Positions 1-4,980 are shown, counted from the first letter of the stretch. The stretch: DNA of 5,183 nucleotides from Burkholderiaceae bacterium (GCA_023268425.1 JALRFN010000073.1:1-5183), one strand, 5' to 3'. Numbers and translations are program-made. Notes: generated from the letters alone by a model not told the origin.

Positions 1-39
1 CACCAACTCTTCGGGTATGTCGTGTTTCTTGGTGGTCAT
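1..39 (-). CDS. IS256-family transposase, N-terminal 13 codons only (cut by window edge)
   Basis: The minus strand reads ATG at 39-37 followed by twelve sense codons to the window edge, giving MTTKKHDIPEELV. IS256-family (mutator-type, DDE) transposases very often begin with a lysine-rich MTTKK-like start followed by an IPEELL-like helix, so the fragment fits that family well although it is far too short to test the catalytic core. The ATG lies about 67 bases inside the element's inferred end, a normal leader length for this family. I see no convincing Shine-Dalgarno sequence upstream of it. The rest of the gene and its integrity cannot be judged here. An unrelated short plus-strand frame overlaps it and looks non-coding. 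Confidence 0.65.
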   Translation of the reverse strand, partial: MTTKKHDIPEELV

Positions 40-106
40 TGTGATTACGGACTATGGGGTTCATGCCCCGGGTGAATTGTCCGTTTACACAAAATCCTGC
101 ACACCC
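1..106 (-). mobile_element. 5' end of an IS256-family insertion sequence (partial, continues off the left edge)
   Basis: Read on the minus strand, the segment starts at about 106 with an end sequence of the form GGGTGTGCAGGATTTTGTGT (106 down to about 87), followed by AAACGGACA. This closely resembles the terminal inverted repeats of IS256/Mutator-type elements as I remember them. An ATG follows on the same strand at 39, opening a frame typical of an IS256-family transposase N-terminus. The terminal sequence and the transposase start, in the right order and orientation, are what support the call. The exact outer end (104-107) is uncertain, because the far copy of the repeat and the target duplication are outside the window. 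The element abuts, and may have inserted into, a C/G-rich palindrome at 104-122. Confidence 0.7.
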
Positions 107-122
107 TCCCCTGGGGGGAGGG
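104..122. repeat. C/G-rich palindrome at the IS256-element boundary
   Basis: CCCTCCCC (104-111) pairs perfectly with GGGGAGGG (115-122) across a three-base TGG loop. The first few bases overlap the inferred end of the IS256-type element, so either the element inserted into the arm of a pre-existing hairpin or the pairing is partly fortuitous. No T-run follows on either strand, so it does not look like an intrinsic terminator. It resembles the second palindrome at 151-167. Confidence 0.5.
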
Positions 123-150
123 GTATTTGGAAGGTACTTGCTTTTTTAAA

Positions 151-167
151 GCCCTCCCGAGGGGGGC
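151..167. repeat. Second C/G-rich hairpin, related to the one at 104-122
   Basis: GCCCTCC (151-157) pairs with GGGGGGC (161-167) with one G-U wobble and a three-base CGA loop. It is flanked by CTTTTTT (141-147) and AAAAAG (168-173), which could extend the stem across a TAAA bulge. It shares the CCCTCCC / GGGGGG core with the palindrome at 104-122, so the two may be copies of a small intergenic repeat. A minus-strand terminator role is possible but weak, because the sequence after the stem on that strand is TTTAAAAAAG rather than a clean T-run. Confidence 0.4.
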
Positions 168-230
168 AAAAAGACCAGCTGCGTCCGGTGCTCTTTAGAG
201 CATAAGTCAGTCTACGCGTAACCCTTTTTC

Positions 231-254
231 TTTGGGTATGCTTTTGGGTATGCT
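231..254. repeat. Perfect 12-bp tandem duplication (TTTGGGTATGCT x2)
   Basis: TTTGGGTATGCT occurs at 231-242 and is repeated exactly at 243-254. It lies immediately beyond the terminator hairpin. GGGTAT-type direct repeats are commonly seen near integrase genes and attachment sites of P4-like integrative elements, where arm-type binding sites occur. That role is only an inference here, since these copies are on the chromosome side of the proposed attachment core. Replication slippage is the simpler explanation. Confidence 0.6.
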
Positions 255-283
255 GAAAACAAAAACGGGCCGTGAGGCCCGTT
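254..283 (-). terminator. Rho-independent terminator reading leftward, probably behind a tRNA gene
   Basis: AACGGGCC (264-271) and GGCCCGTT (276-283) form an 8-bp perfect stem with a GTGA loop. On the minus strand the stem is followed by TTTGTTTTC, a good U-tract, while on the plus strand the following TGTTGCG is poor. Termination is therefore expected for leftward transcription. It starts 14 bases beyond the tRNA-like CCA end at 297, normal spacing for a tRNA terminator. No intact leftward gene now feeds it inside the window. Confidence 0.75.
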
Positions 284-296
284 GTTGCGTTATTCG

Positions 297-310
297 TGGC
301 GGAGAGAGAG
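297..310 (-). other. tRNA-Ser 3'-end fragment, candidate integrase attachment site (att core)
   Basis: The minus strand reads CTCTCTCTCCGCCA, the form of the acceptor-stem 3' strand plus CCA of bacterial tRNA-Ser genes whose 5' end is GGAGAGA. In an intact gene the T-arm (GGGTTCGAATCC-like) should follow to the right at about 311-325, but the sequence changes to TCTTACGC, so only the last 14 bases are present. A minus-strand terminator lies just downstream and a tyrosine-integrase start lies 130 bases to the right. This is the arrangement expected where an integrative element has used a tRNA 3' end and left the displaced 3' fragment at its far boundary. The motif is short and somewhat repetitive, so the call depends on context. 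Confidence 0.5.
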
Positions 311-441
311 TCTTACGCACCTTCATTCGTTAGGCTCCAACAACCTCTTGAACCCCCGTGTAAAGCGTTGTTTTCAATGGTGATTGACTCTAGCAAAGTC
401 CAGCAAGCTCCAGTAGAATCCAGAGCGCACTGGAGGGTAAA
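311..441. other. Element side of the attachment site; upstream region of the integrase remnant
   Basis: This non-coding stretch completes the gene-free region 40-441. It carries the phased TCCAG repeats at 399-423 with an inverted copy at 430-434. A TTGACT hexamer (384-389) and a TAGAAT hexamer (414-419) resemble -35 and -10 boxes but are 24 bases apart, too far for a normal sigma-70 promoter, so I do not call one. A GGAGG ribosome-binding site (432-436) serves the integrase start. I find no structured RNA or complete tRNA here. Confidence 0.4.
399..434. repeat. Helically phased TCCAG repeats with an inverted copy
   Basis: TCCAG occurs at 399-403, 409-413 and 419-423, exactly 10 bases apart, and an inverted copy CTGGA lies at 430-434. 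CTCCAG (408-413) also pairs with CTGGAG (430-435). One helical turn of spacing puts the motifs on one face of the DNA, as expected for cooperative binding. Their position just upstream of an integrase gene and inside a putative attachment site suggests arm-type or excisionase/repressor binding sites. This is inference from layout; no known protein site was matched. Confidence 0.5.
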
Positions 442-566
442 TTGGTGGGTAGGACAGCTGCAAGAGTACTCACTGCCAAGCAGGTAGAGAACGAGAAGCG
501 TGTTGGATACCACGCCGATGGAGCATGCCCGGGCCTCAATTTGCAAGTCACGCAAGGGCAAGGCCG
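442..566 (+). pseudogene. Tyrosine (phage-type) integrase, N-terminal remnant truncated by an IS
   Basis: About 41 codons remain, beginning at TTG 442 (or GTG 445), behind a strong GGAGG at 432-436 that gives 5- or 8-base spacing. The peptide contains LTAKQVEN at residues 10-17, a HADG motif at 24-27 and GLNLQVT at 31-37. These match the start of the Arm-DNA-binding domain (DUF4102 type) at the N-terminus of P4-like tyrosine integrases, where a helix-capping LT/LSA motif is followed by DGxGLYLxV. Such proteins are usually about 400 residues with the catalytic R-H-R-Y in the C-terminal half, all of which is missing. The integrase match ends at the left inverted repeat of the IS, and the frame then runs on by chance to a stop at 622-624. 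No 3' portion appears on the other side of the IS. The gene is dead and marks a former integrative element. Confidence 0.65.
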
Positions 567-580
567 CCCGAGTTCGACAC
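567..580 (+). repeat. Left terminal inverted repeat of the IS1634-like element
   Basis: CCCGAGTTCGACAC is an exact reverse complement of 2463-2476. Inward bases TAAATCGCAT compare imperfectly with CAACCGCGCT from the other end. It lies across codons 42-46 of the reading frame that continues from the broken integrase. Confidence 0.85.
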
Positions 581-721
581 TAAATCGCATTTTTCGCCGA
601 TTTCTGAAGGTCGTGTCGTTATAAATCAATGACTTATGGCTGTGATTTCGGATTTTTTGTAGTGGCACGTTTCATGTGTGATTGTGATGGCATTTATTGC
701 TCTGTCTGATACACTCGCCCC

Positions 722-2413
722 ATGTTCATCAAACTCACCCGGTCCGGCCCCCGCACCTACGCCCAATTGGTCGAGTCGTACCGTGATGAAGGCGGCAAAC
801 CGCGTCAACGCACCCTCGCGACTCTCGGGCGCGTCGATGAACCCAATGGTCAGGTGGACGCCTTACTCAAGGGCTTGTTGAAGGCCAAAGGTCGCTCGCC
901 TGCAGAGGCCAATGCACCTCAAGTGCGTTTTGAGTCTGCTCTGGCCCTGGGTGACGTTTGGGCCCTTGACCATCTTTGGCATGAGTTGGGCTTTGATCGT
1001 TTGTCTGGCGTGTTTCGCCGCGCCCGTTTCTCCACACCAGTTGAGCAGGCGGTGCGGGTGATGGTGTTCAATCGCTTGTGCGATCCAGATTCCAAGTTGG
1101 GCGTGCTGCGTTGGCTGGAGACCGTCAGCATGCCAGGCGTACAAGCCAAGTCGCTGACCCACCAGCAGTTGCTGCGCAGCATGGACGCCCTGGTCGATCA
1201 CCAGCAGGCCGTTGATGACTGCGTGGCCCAGTTGTTGAGGCCCTTGATCGATGAAGACCTGTCGGTGGTGTTCTACGACTTGACGACCATTCGCGCGGCG
1301 GGCTTGAGCGAGCTGGAAGGTGATGTGCGGCGCTTTGGCATGTCCAAAGAAGGCATGGTGGCGCGCCAGTTCATGCTGGGCGTGGTGCAAACAGCTGATG
1401 GCATGCCGATTTTTCACGAGGTGTTTTCAGGCAACATGGCCGAGGCGCCGACGCTGCAGCCCACCCTGAACAAGGTGCTGGCGCGCTACCCACACATTCG
1501 TCGCCTGGTGGTCGTGGCCGATCGCGGTTTGCTCTCGCTGAACAACGTGGATGCTTTGTCCAAGCTGCGCCTTTCGGCTCAACAACCGCTGGAGTTCATT
1601 CTGGCGGTGCCCGGCCGACGTTATGGCGACTTCCTCGATCTTCTGGCGCCGATCAATCAACGGGCCCAGGCCTCGCCACAAGAAACCATTGAGGAGACAC
1701 AGTGGCAAGGCCTTCGCTTGGTGGTGGCGCACAACCCTCAGCAAGCGGCCGAGCAAAGCGCCAAACGCGACCAGCGCATCAACGAACTGCGCCAACGCGC
1801 CGATCAATTGGTGGGCAAACTGGACGCCCAGGATGCGGGCCGGGTGTACCGGGGCAGAAAGCTCTCTGATGGCGGGGTGACGGCCAAGTTCTATCACGAG
1901 GTGTGCGAAGCCAAGTTGGCGCGCATCATCAAGGTCGACTTGACGGCTGAGCTGTTCACCTACGACATTGACGGTACGGCGTTGGCTCGCGCGCAAGCCA
2001 TGGATGGCAAGTTGTTGTTGGTGACGAATGTGCAGGATTTGAGTGCACAAGAGGTCGTCGCTCGCTACAAGTCACTGGCGGACATCGAGCGCGGGTTTCG
2101 GGTGCTCAAATCCGAGATTGAGATCGCGCCCGTGTTTCACCGGCTGCCCGAGCGCATCAAAGCGCACGCCAACATCTGCATGCTGGCCTTAATCCTTTAT
2201 CGCGTCATGCGCCAACGCTTGCGCTTGGCCAACAGCGACATGTCACCAGATGCAGCACTGGCGCAGTTACGGCGCATCCAACGCCACAGCGTCAGCATCA
2301 ACGACGCAGCGCCCATTGAGGGGCTGTCCAACATCACCGAAGAGCAAGCCAAGGTCTTGGCAAACCTGGGGGTCAAAAAGCCTACTCAAAATGCACAGAT
2401 GAGCCTGATGTAG
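722..2413 (+). CDS. IS1634-family DDE transposase, apparently intact
   Basis: The 563-residue product catalyses cut-and-paste style transposition of its own element. The N-terminus (residues 1-60, FIKLTRSGPRTYAQLVESY followed by a basic PRQRTLATLGR) is the typical start of this family. The RNase H-like catalytic core shows the first Asp in VVFYDLTTI (D186), the second in VVVADRGL (D267), and the C1/YREK-like signature Y449-x6-E456-x6-K463 within YKSLADIERGFRVLK. All three acidic residues are therefore present. The insertion between the second Asp and the Glu includes a charged helical stretch (about 340-370). Length fits the family (roughly 550-600 aa). The ATG at 722 is the best start although no clear Shine-Dalgarno sequence precedes it; TACACT (710-715) is too close to be a comfortable -10 box. 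No frameshift or stop is seen, so the element may still be active. Long antisense frames across it are shadows. Confidence 0.92.
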   Translation: MFIKLTRSGPRTYAQLVESYRDEGGKPRQRTLATLGRVDEPNGQVDALLKGLLKAKGRSPAEANAPQVRFESALALGDVWALDHLWHELGFDRLSGVFRRARFSTPVEQAVRVMVFNRLCDPDSKLGVLRWLETVSMPGVQAKSLTHQQLLRSMDALVDHQQAVDDCVAQLLRPLIDEDLSVVFYDLTTIRAAGLSELEGDVRRFGMSKEGMVARQFMLGVVQTADGMPIFHEVFSGNMAEAPTLQPTLNKVLARYPHIRRLVVVADRGLLSLNNVDALSKLRLSAQQPLEFILAVPGRRYGDFLDLLAPINQRAQASPQETIEETQWQGLRLVVAHNPQQAAEQSAKRDQRINELRQRADQLVGKLDAQDAGRVYRGRKLSDGGVTAKFYHEVCEAKLARIIKVDLTAELFTYDIDGTALARAQAMDGKLLLVTNVQDLSAQEVVARYKSLADIERGFRVLKSEIEIAPVFHRLPERIKAHANICMLALILYRVMRQRLRLANSDMSPDAALAQLRRIQRHSVSINDAAPIEGLSNITEEQAKVLANLGVKKPTQNAQMSLM

Positions 2414-2462
2414 TGGCACAAAAAAATCTGAGTCTAGGAAAATCAAGCACTTAGCGCGGTTG

Positions 2463-2476
2463 GTGTCGAACTCGGG
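2463..2476 (-). repeat. Right terminal inverted repeat of the IS1634-like element
   Basis: GTGTCGAACTCGGG mirrors the left repeat exactly over 14 bases. The following G-run (2477-2479) makes the precise tip ambiguous by a few bases. An open frame crosses this repeat into the dctP remnant, back to a stop at 2452-2454. Confidence 0.85.
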
Positions 2477-3000
2477 GGGAAGAGACGCTGGACGGCTTGA
2501 AGCAAGGCTTGATCGATGGCGCCGAGACCTGGATGGGCGCGGCCGCTTACGCCAACATGTCACCGGTCTTGTCGCAGGCGTTGGACCTGAAGTTCTTCTG
2601 TGGCACCGAGCACACAGCGATGAACCACAAGACCTTCCAAAGCCTACCCGCCAAGATCCAAGACATCGTCATGGAAACGTCCTACGACGCCCAGCAGTGC
2701 ACGCAGCAAAAGCAAGAGCGCGCACTGGTTGACATCGTGGGCGCCGTGGCCAACCCGGGCAAAGACACGGTGTTTGGCAAGGCCGGCGTGCTTGTGGCCA
2801 CGCTGTCGGATGCGGAGATTTTGAAGGCCGAGAAGATGTGCTCGCCGCAGTACAACCCTGAGCCCTGGGCACAGTGGCGCGAGCGCTTGAACAAGATGTC
2901 TGGCGGCCACGACGTGTACACAGAGATTTTCGACATCGCGCGCGAGATCCCCAAAGACATGCCGGCGGTCGACGTCAAACCCAACCGCTGGTGGGTTTGA
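2477..3000 (+). pseudogene. dctP: TRAP transporter solute-binding protein DctP, C-terminal half (5'-truncated by the IS)
   Basis: The frame opens at the IS edge and runs about 173 codons to TGA at 2998-3000. It begins with LKQGLIDGAE, matching the family's conserved ALQxGVVDGAE segment, and continues through TEHTAMNHKTF and LPAKIQDIV, which correspond to the H...N..xF..LP..xQ..I region of lobe II. DctP proteins are usually about 320-370 residues, with an N-terminal signal peptide and a conserved carboxylate-binding arginine before this segment. Both are missing. TTG 2497 could serve as a start codon but has no ribosome-binding site, and the product could not be exported. The gene would have bound an organic acid in the periplasm and handed it to DctQM downstream, 81 bases away. 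Its 5' half is not present left of the IS, so this is not a simple insertion. Confidence 0.85.
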
Positions 3001-3025
3001 TCGGCGCCTGAGCCCCGAGCCCGTG

Positions 3026-3053
3026 GGGCGCGTGCTGCATGCAGTGCGCGCCC
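3026..3053. promoter_or_regulatory. Strong stem-loop in the dctP-dctQ gap
   Basis: GGGCGCG (3026-3032) pairs with CGCGCCC (3047-3053). The interior continues through two G-U wobbles into the palindrome CTGCATGCAG (3035-3044), giving a nearly continuous 28-base hairpin. No T-run follows, so it is not a classical terminator. Hairpins between the binding-protein gene and the membrane genes of transport operons commonly protect the upstream mRNA or reduce downstream expression, giving excess binding protein over permease. That role is inferred here. Confidence 0.6.
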
Positions 3054-3081
3054 TGCGTCACATCTTGAAAGCGAGACCTGG

Positions 3082-3618
3082 ATGTTCAAAGCCCTGTTGA
3101 TTGCTTTGCGCTGGCTGGACCGAAACGCCGAGCGCGTGATGATTTTGATCGCCTATTCGGTGATGGCCTTGATCATCGTGTATGCGGTGTTTGAGCGCTT
3201 TGTGTTCAAGACGCAAATCCCTTGGAGCTCGTCCATCCCGATTTATCTGTTCCTGTGGGTGACTTGGGTGGGTTGTTCGCACAACGTGCGCAAGCGCACG
3301 CATTTGGTGTTCAACGACTTGCGGCTGCGCATGGCTTACGGCGCGCAATTCGCCTGCTTGATCTTGGACGCCCTGCTGTGGTGGGGCTTTGGCGCGGTGG
3401 TCTTGCACTTCACCATCGAGCAGGTCTTGCTCGTCGAGATGAATTTCGCCATCGTGCAGGGCACCGACGACGTCATGCAGTGGTGGTTTTACTTGGCCAC
3501 ACCGGTGGCTTGGGCACTGCTGATGCTGCGGGTTTTGCAAAACCTTTGGGACGACGTGCAGCGCTTTCGCAAGCGTGAGCCATTTTTGGTCGACATCCAG
3601 GCCATTGGCCAAGCCTGA
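3082..3618 (+). CDS. dctQ: TRAP transporter small membrane subunit DctQ
   Basis: The 178-residue inner-membrane protein partners DctM in the TRAP permease, which uses the Na+ or H+ gradient to import solutes delivered by DctP. Four hydrophobic segments are visible at about 20-42, 52-66, 88-108 and 134-152, the usual DctQ topology. The segment IPIYLFLWVTWVGCSHNVRKRTHL (53-76) matches the family's conserved Y-x-x-W-x-x-x-x-G...R...H block. The acidic pair often found just before it is replaced here by SSS (49-51). Both termini are rich in charged residues, and the C-terminal tail from about 155 is soluble. The ATG at 3082 lacks a strong ribosome-binding site (GCGAG at 3071-3075 is the nearest candidate). 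The stop is 14 bases before dctM, so the two are certainly co-transcribed. Sequence similarity in this family is low, and neighbours support the call. Confidence 0.9.
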   Translation: MFKALLIALRWLDRNAERVMILIAYSVMALIIVYAVFERFVFKTQIPWSSSIPIYLFLWVTWVGCSHNVRKRTHLVFNDLRLRMAYGAQFACLILDALLWWGFGAVVLHFTIEQVLLVEMNFAIVQGTDDVMQWWFYLATPVAWALLMLRVLQNLWDDVQRFRKREPFLVDIQAIGQA

Positions 3619-3632
3619 CAAGGAGCGCAAAT
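3619..3632 (+). promoter_or_regulatory. Ribosome-binding site of dctM
   Basis: AAGGAG at 3620-3625 lies 7 bases before the ATG at 3633. It is the strongest Shine-Dalgarno match in the operon and fixes the start. It contrasts with the weak site of dctQ. Confidence 0.7.
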
Positions 3633-4922
3633 ATGGATCAAGGGTCGTGGATTGCATTGATTTCAGCCGGCGTGGTCGGGCTGTTTTTGTTGGGAGTGCC
3701 CATCTTTTTGGTCATTGGTTATTGGGTGGTGGGCGTGTCTTTGGTGATTGATTTCACCTTGGCCAACATCGGGGTGACCCTGTTTGAGGGTTTGAACTTT
3801 TTTGGGCTGTTGTCGCTGCCGCTGTTCATCTTGACGGGCGACTTGATCGCGGCGGCGGGCATCGCGCGGCGCTTGGCCGATTTTGCGCACGCTTGTTTGT
3901 GTTGGATGCGTGGGGGCTTGGGGCTGGCCACGATTGGCTCGTGCGGTTTGTTCGCGGCCATTTCGGGCTCCAATTCAGCGACCACGGCGACCATTGGCGG
4001 CATCATGCACCCGCTGTTGGTCAAAGACGGTTATGACGCGCGCTTCGCTGCGGCCACGGCCGCCGCGGGCGGCACGGTGGGCATCATCATCCCGCCGTCC
4101 ATCATCTTCATCGTTTACGGTTTCTTGATGAACTTGTCGATTTCCGACCTGTTCGTCGCTGGCATCCTGCCGGGCGCTTTGATGGTGCTGGCCATGCAAC
4201 TGGTCTGTTGGCGCTTGGCCAAACGCCACGGGTGGGGAACCGTGACGCCCTTGTCTTGGGGCCGTGTGGGCTTGACAGCGCGGCGCGCTTACTTGGGCTT
4301 TTTTGCGATTTTCATCGTCATTTATGGCATTTACTCGGGCATCTTCTCGCCCACTGAGGCCGCGGCCATCACGGTGGGCTTTTGCTTGCTGGCTGGGCTG
4401 TTGCTGACCGGCGAGTTGCGCTGGCGTGAGCTGCCCGACATCTTGTTGCGCTCGGGGCAGTTGACCGGGATGTTGGCGCCGATGATCGCGATCTCCATCG
4501 TCATGCAGCAAGTCTTTGGCCTGCTCGGTGCCGACCAAGCGGTGGCTGGTTTTGTGGCCTGGTTTGGCGACAGCGAAACCGTGGTGTTGATGGTCTGCAT
4601 GGCCATTGTCTTGGCCGCCGGCACCATCTTGGAGAGCTTGCCGGTGACGGTGATTTTTGCGCCCATCTTGGCGCCGATTGCCACGGCGCATGGCGTGGAC
4701 CCCGTGCACTTTTCGGTGATCTTCTTGGTGGGCGCGGCGATTGGTTTCATCACGCCGCCGTTTGGCCTCAACCTGTTCGTCGCCAGTGGCATCACTGGTA
4801 TTCCCTACGCCAAGTTGGTGCGTTTCGCGATGCTGTACATGCTGGGGCTGATGGTCTCTTACGTGTTGATCGCCTTCGTGCCCTGGTTCTCCTTGGTTTT
4901 GTTGCCGAATGCGGGTGCTTAA
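3633..4922 (+). CDS. dctM: TRAP transporter large permease subunit DctM
   Basis: The 429-residue protein is the solute/ion-translocating subunit in the inner membrane and belongs to the ion transporter superfamily. It is hydrophobic throughout with around twelve membrane segments. Family signatures appear as an inverted pair. The first half has ISGSNSATTATIGG (110-123), P127, GYDARFAAA (133-141), GGTVGIIIPPS (146-156) and LFVAGILPG (173-181). The second half has GTILESLPV (330-338), FAPILAPIA (342-350) and GFITPPFGLNLFVASGI (371-387). The two PPS/PPF hairpin motifs and the GSNSA motif mark the expected substrate and cation-binding region. Length is standard (about 425-430 aa) and no lesion is seen. 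The ATG at 3633 has an AAGGAG ribosome-binding site. It sits directly behind dctQ and 58 bases before a TauE/SafE gene. Without the local DctP it would need another binding protein to work. Confidence 0.96.
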   Translation: MDQGSWIALISAGVVGLFLLGVPIFLVIGYWVVGVSLVIDFTLANIGVTLFEGLNFFGLLSLPLFILTGDLIAAAGIARRLADFAHACLCWMRGGLGLATIGSCGLFAAISGSNSATTATIGGIMHPLLVKDGYDARFAAATAAAGGTVGIIIPPSIIFIVYGFLMNLSISDLFVAGILPGALMVLAMQLVCWRLAKRHGWGTVTPLSWGRVGLTARRAYLGFFAIFIVIYGIYSGIFSPTEAAAITVGFCLLAGLLLTGELRWRELPDILLRSGQLTGMLAPMIAISIVMQQVFGLLGADQAVAGFVAWFGDSETVVLMVCMAIVLAAGTILESLPVTVIFAPILAPIATAHGVDPVHFSVIFLVGAAIGFITPPFGLNLFVASGITGIPYAKLVRFAMLYMLGLMVSYVLIAFVPWFSLVLLPNAGA

Positions 4923-4942
4923 ACTGCTGCGCCATGGTGTTG

Positions 4943-4963
4943 GGGCGTGCCGCGTGCGCGCCC
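4943..4963. promoter_or_regulatory. Hairpin between dctM and the TauE/SafE gene
   Basis: GGGCGTGC (4943-4950) pairs with GCGCGCCC (4956-4963), with one G-U wobble and a CGCGT loop. It begins and ends like the dctP-dctQ hairpin (GGGGCG at the 5' side and GTGCGCGCCC at the 3' side). No T-run follows, so it looks like an RNA-processing or attenuating structure rather than a terminator. Confidence 0.45.
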
Positions 4964-4980
4964 GCTGAAGGGGCTATTTC

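Larger units (their letters stand above)
567..2476 (+). mobile_element. Complete IS1634-like (IS4-superfamily) insertion sequence, about 1.9 kb
   Basis: The ends are defined by a 14-bp perfect inverted repeat, CCCGAGTTCGACAC at 567-580 and its complement at 2463-2476. Weaker similarity continues inward for about another 11 bases. The body contains one transposase gene (722-2413) filling most of the element, as usual for this family. The boundaries coincide with the abrupt end of an integrase gene on the left and the abrupt start of a dctP gene on the right. I see no direct target duplication: the left flank ends GGCCG and the right flank begins GGGAA. Subterminal repeats (GTAGTGGCAC and T/A-runs) lie inside both ends. 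True tips could differ by a few bases because the flanks are C/G-rich. Confidence 0.8.

Noticed and set aside
13..126. GGGTAT motifs at 13-18 and 121-126 as extra integrase arm sites
   Set aside because: The first falls within IS256 transposase codons and the second in a G-rich palindrome. They lack the TTT...GC context of the tandem copies at 231-254.
17..205. Plus-strand 62-codon open frame at the left edge
   Set aside because: It overlaps the IS256 end and two palindromes, has no ribosome-binding site, and its peptide has no recognisable family character.
297..390. A complete tRNA-Ser on the minus strand
   Set aside because: After the 14-base 3' end there is no T-arm at the right distance. 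A GGTTCAAG-like piece near 350-357 is too far away and its stem does not pair.
272..668. Several short overlapping open frames on both strands (272-487 plus, 313-561 minus, 390-668 minus)
   Set aside because: They cross the IS boundary or run antisense to the integrase remnant. Only the frame from 442 shows family motifs.
682..715. Sigma-70 promoter for the transposase (TTGTGA 682-687, TACACT 710-715)
   Set aside because: The 22-base spacing is too long, and the -10 candidate lies only 6 bases before the ATG.
863..2050. Long antisense frames under the transposase (863-1417, 1427-2050)
   Set aside because: They are shadows from third-position GC bias of the transposase; the His/Gln-rich peptides are typical reverse-strand artefacts.
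3975..4709. 244-codon antisense frame under dctM
   Set aside because: The composition (Gln, His, Arg, Asp rich) is that of a shadow of a membrane-protein gene, and there is no start context.
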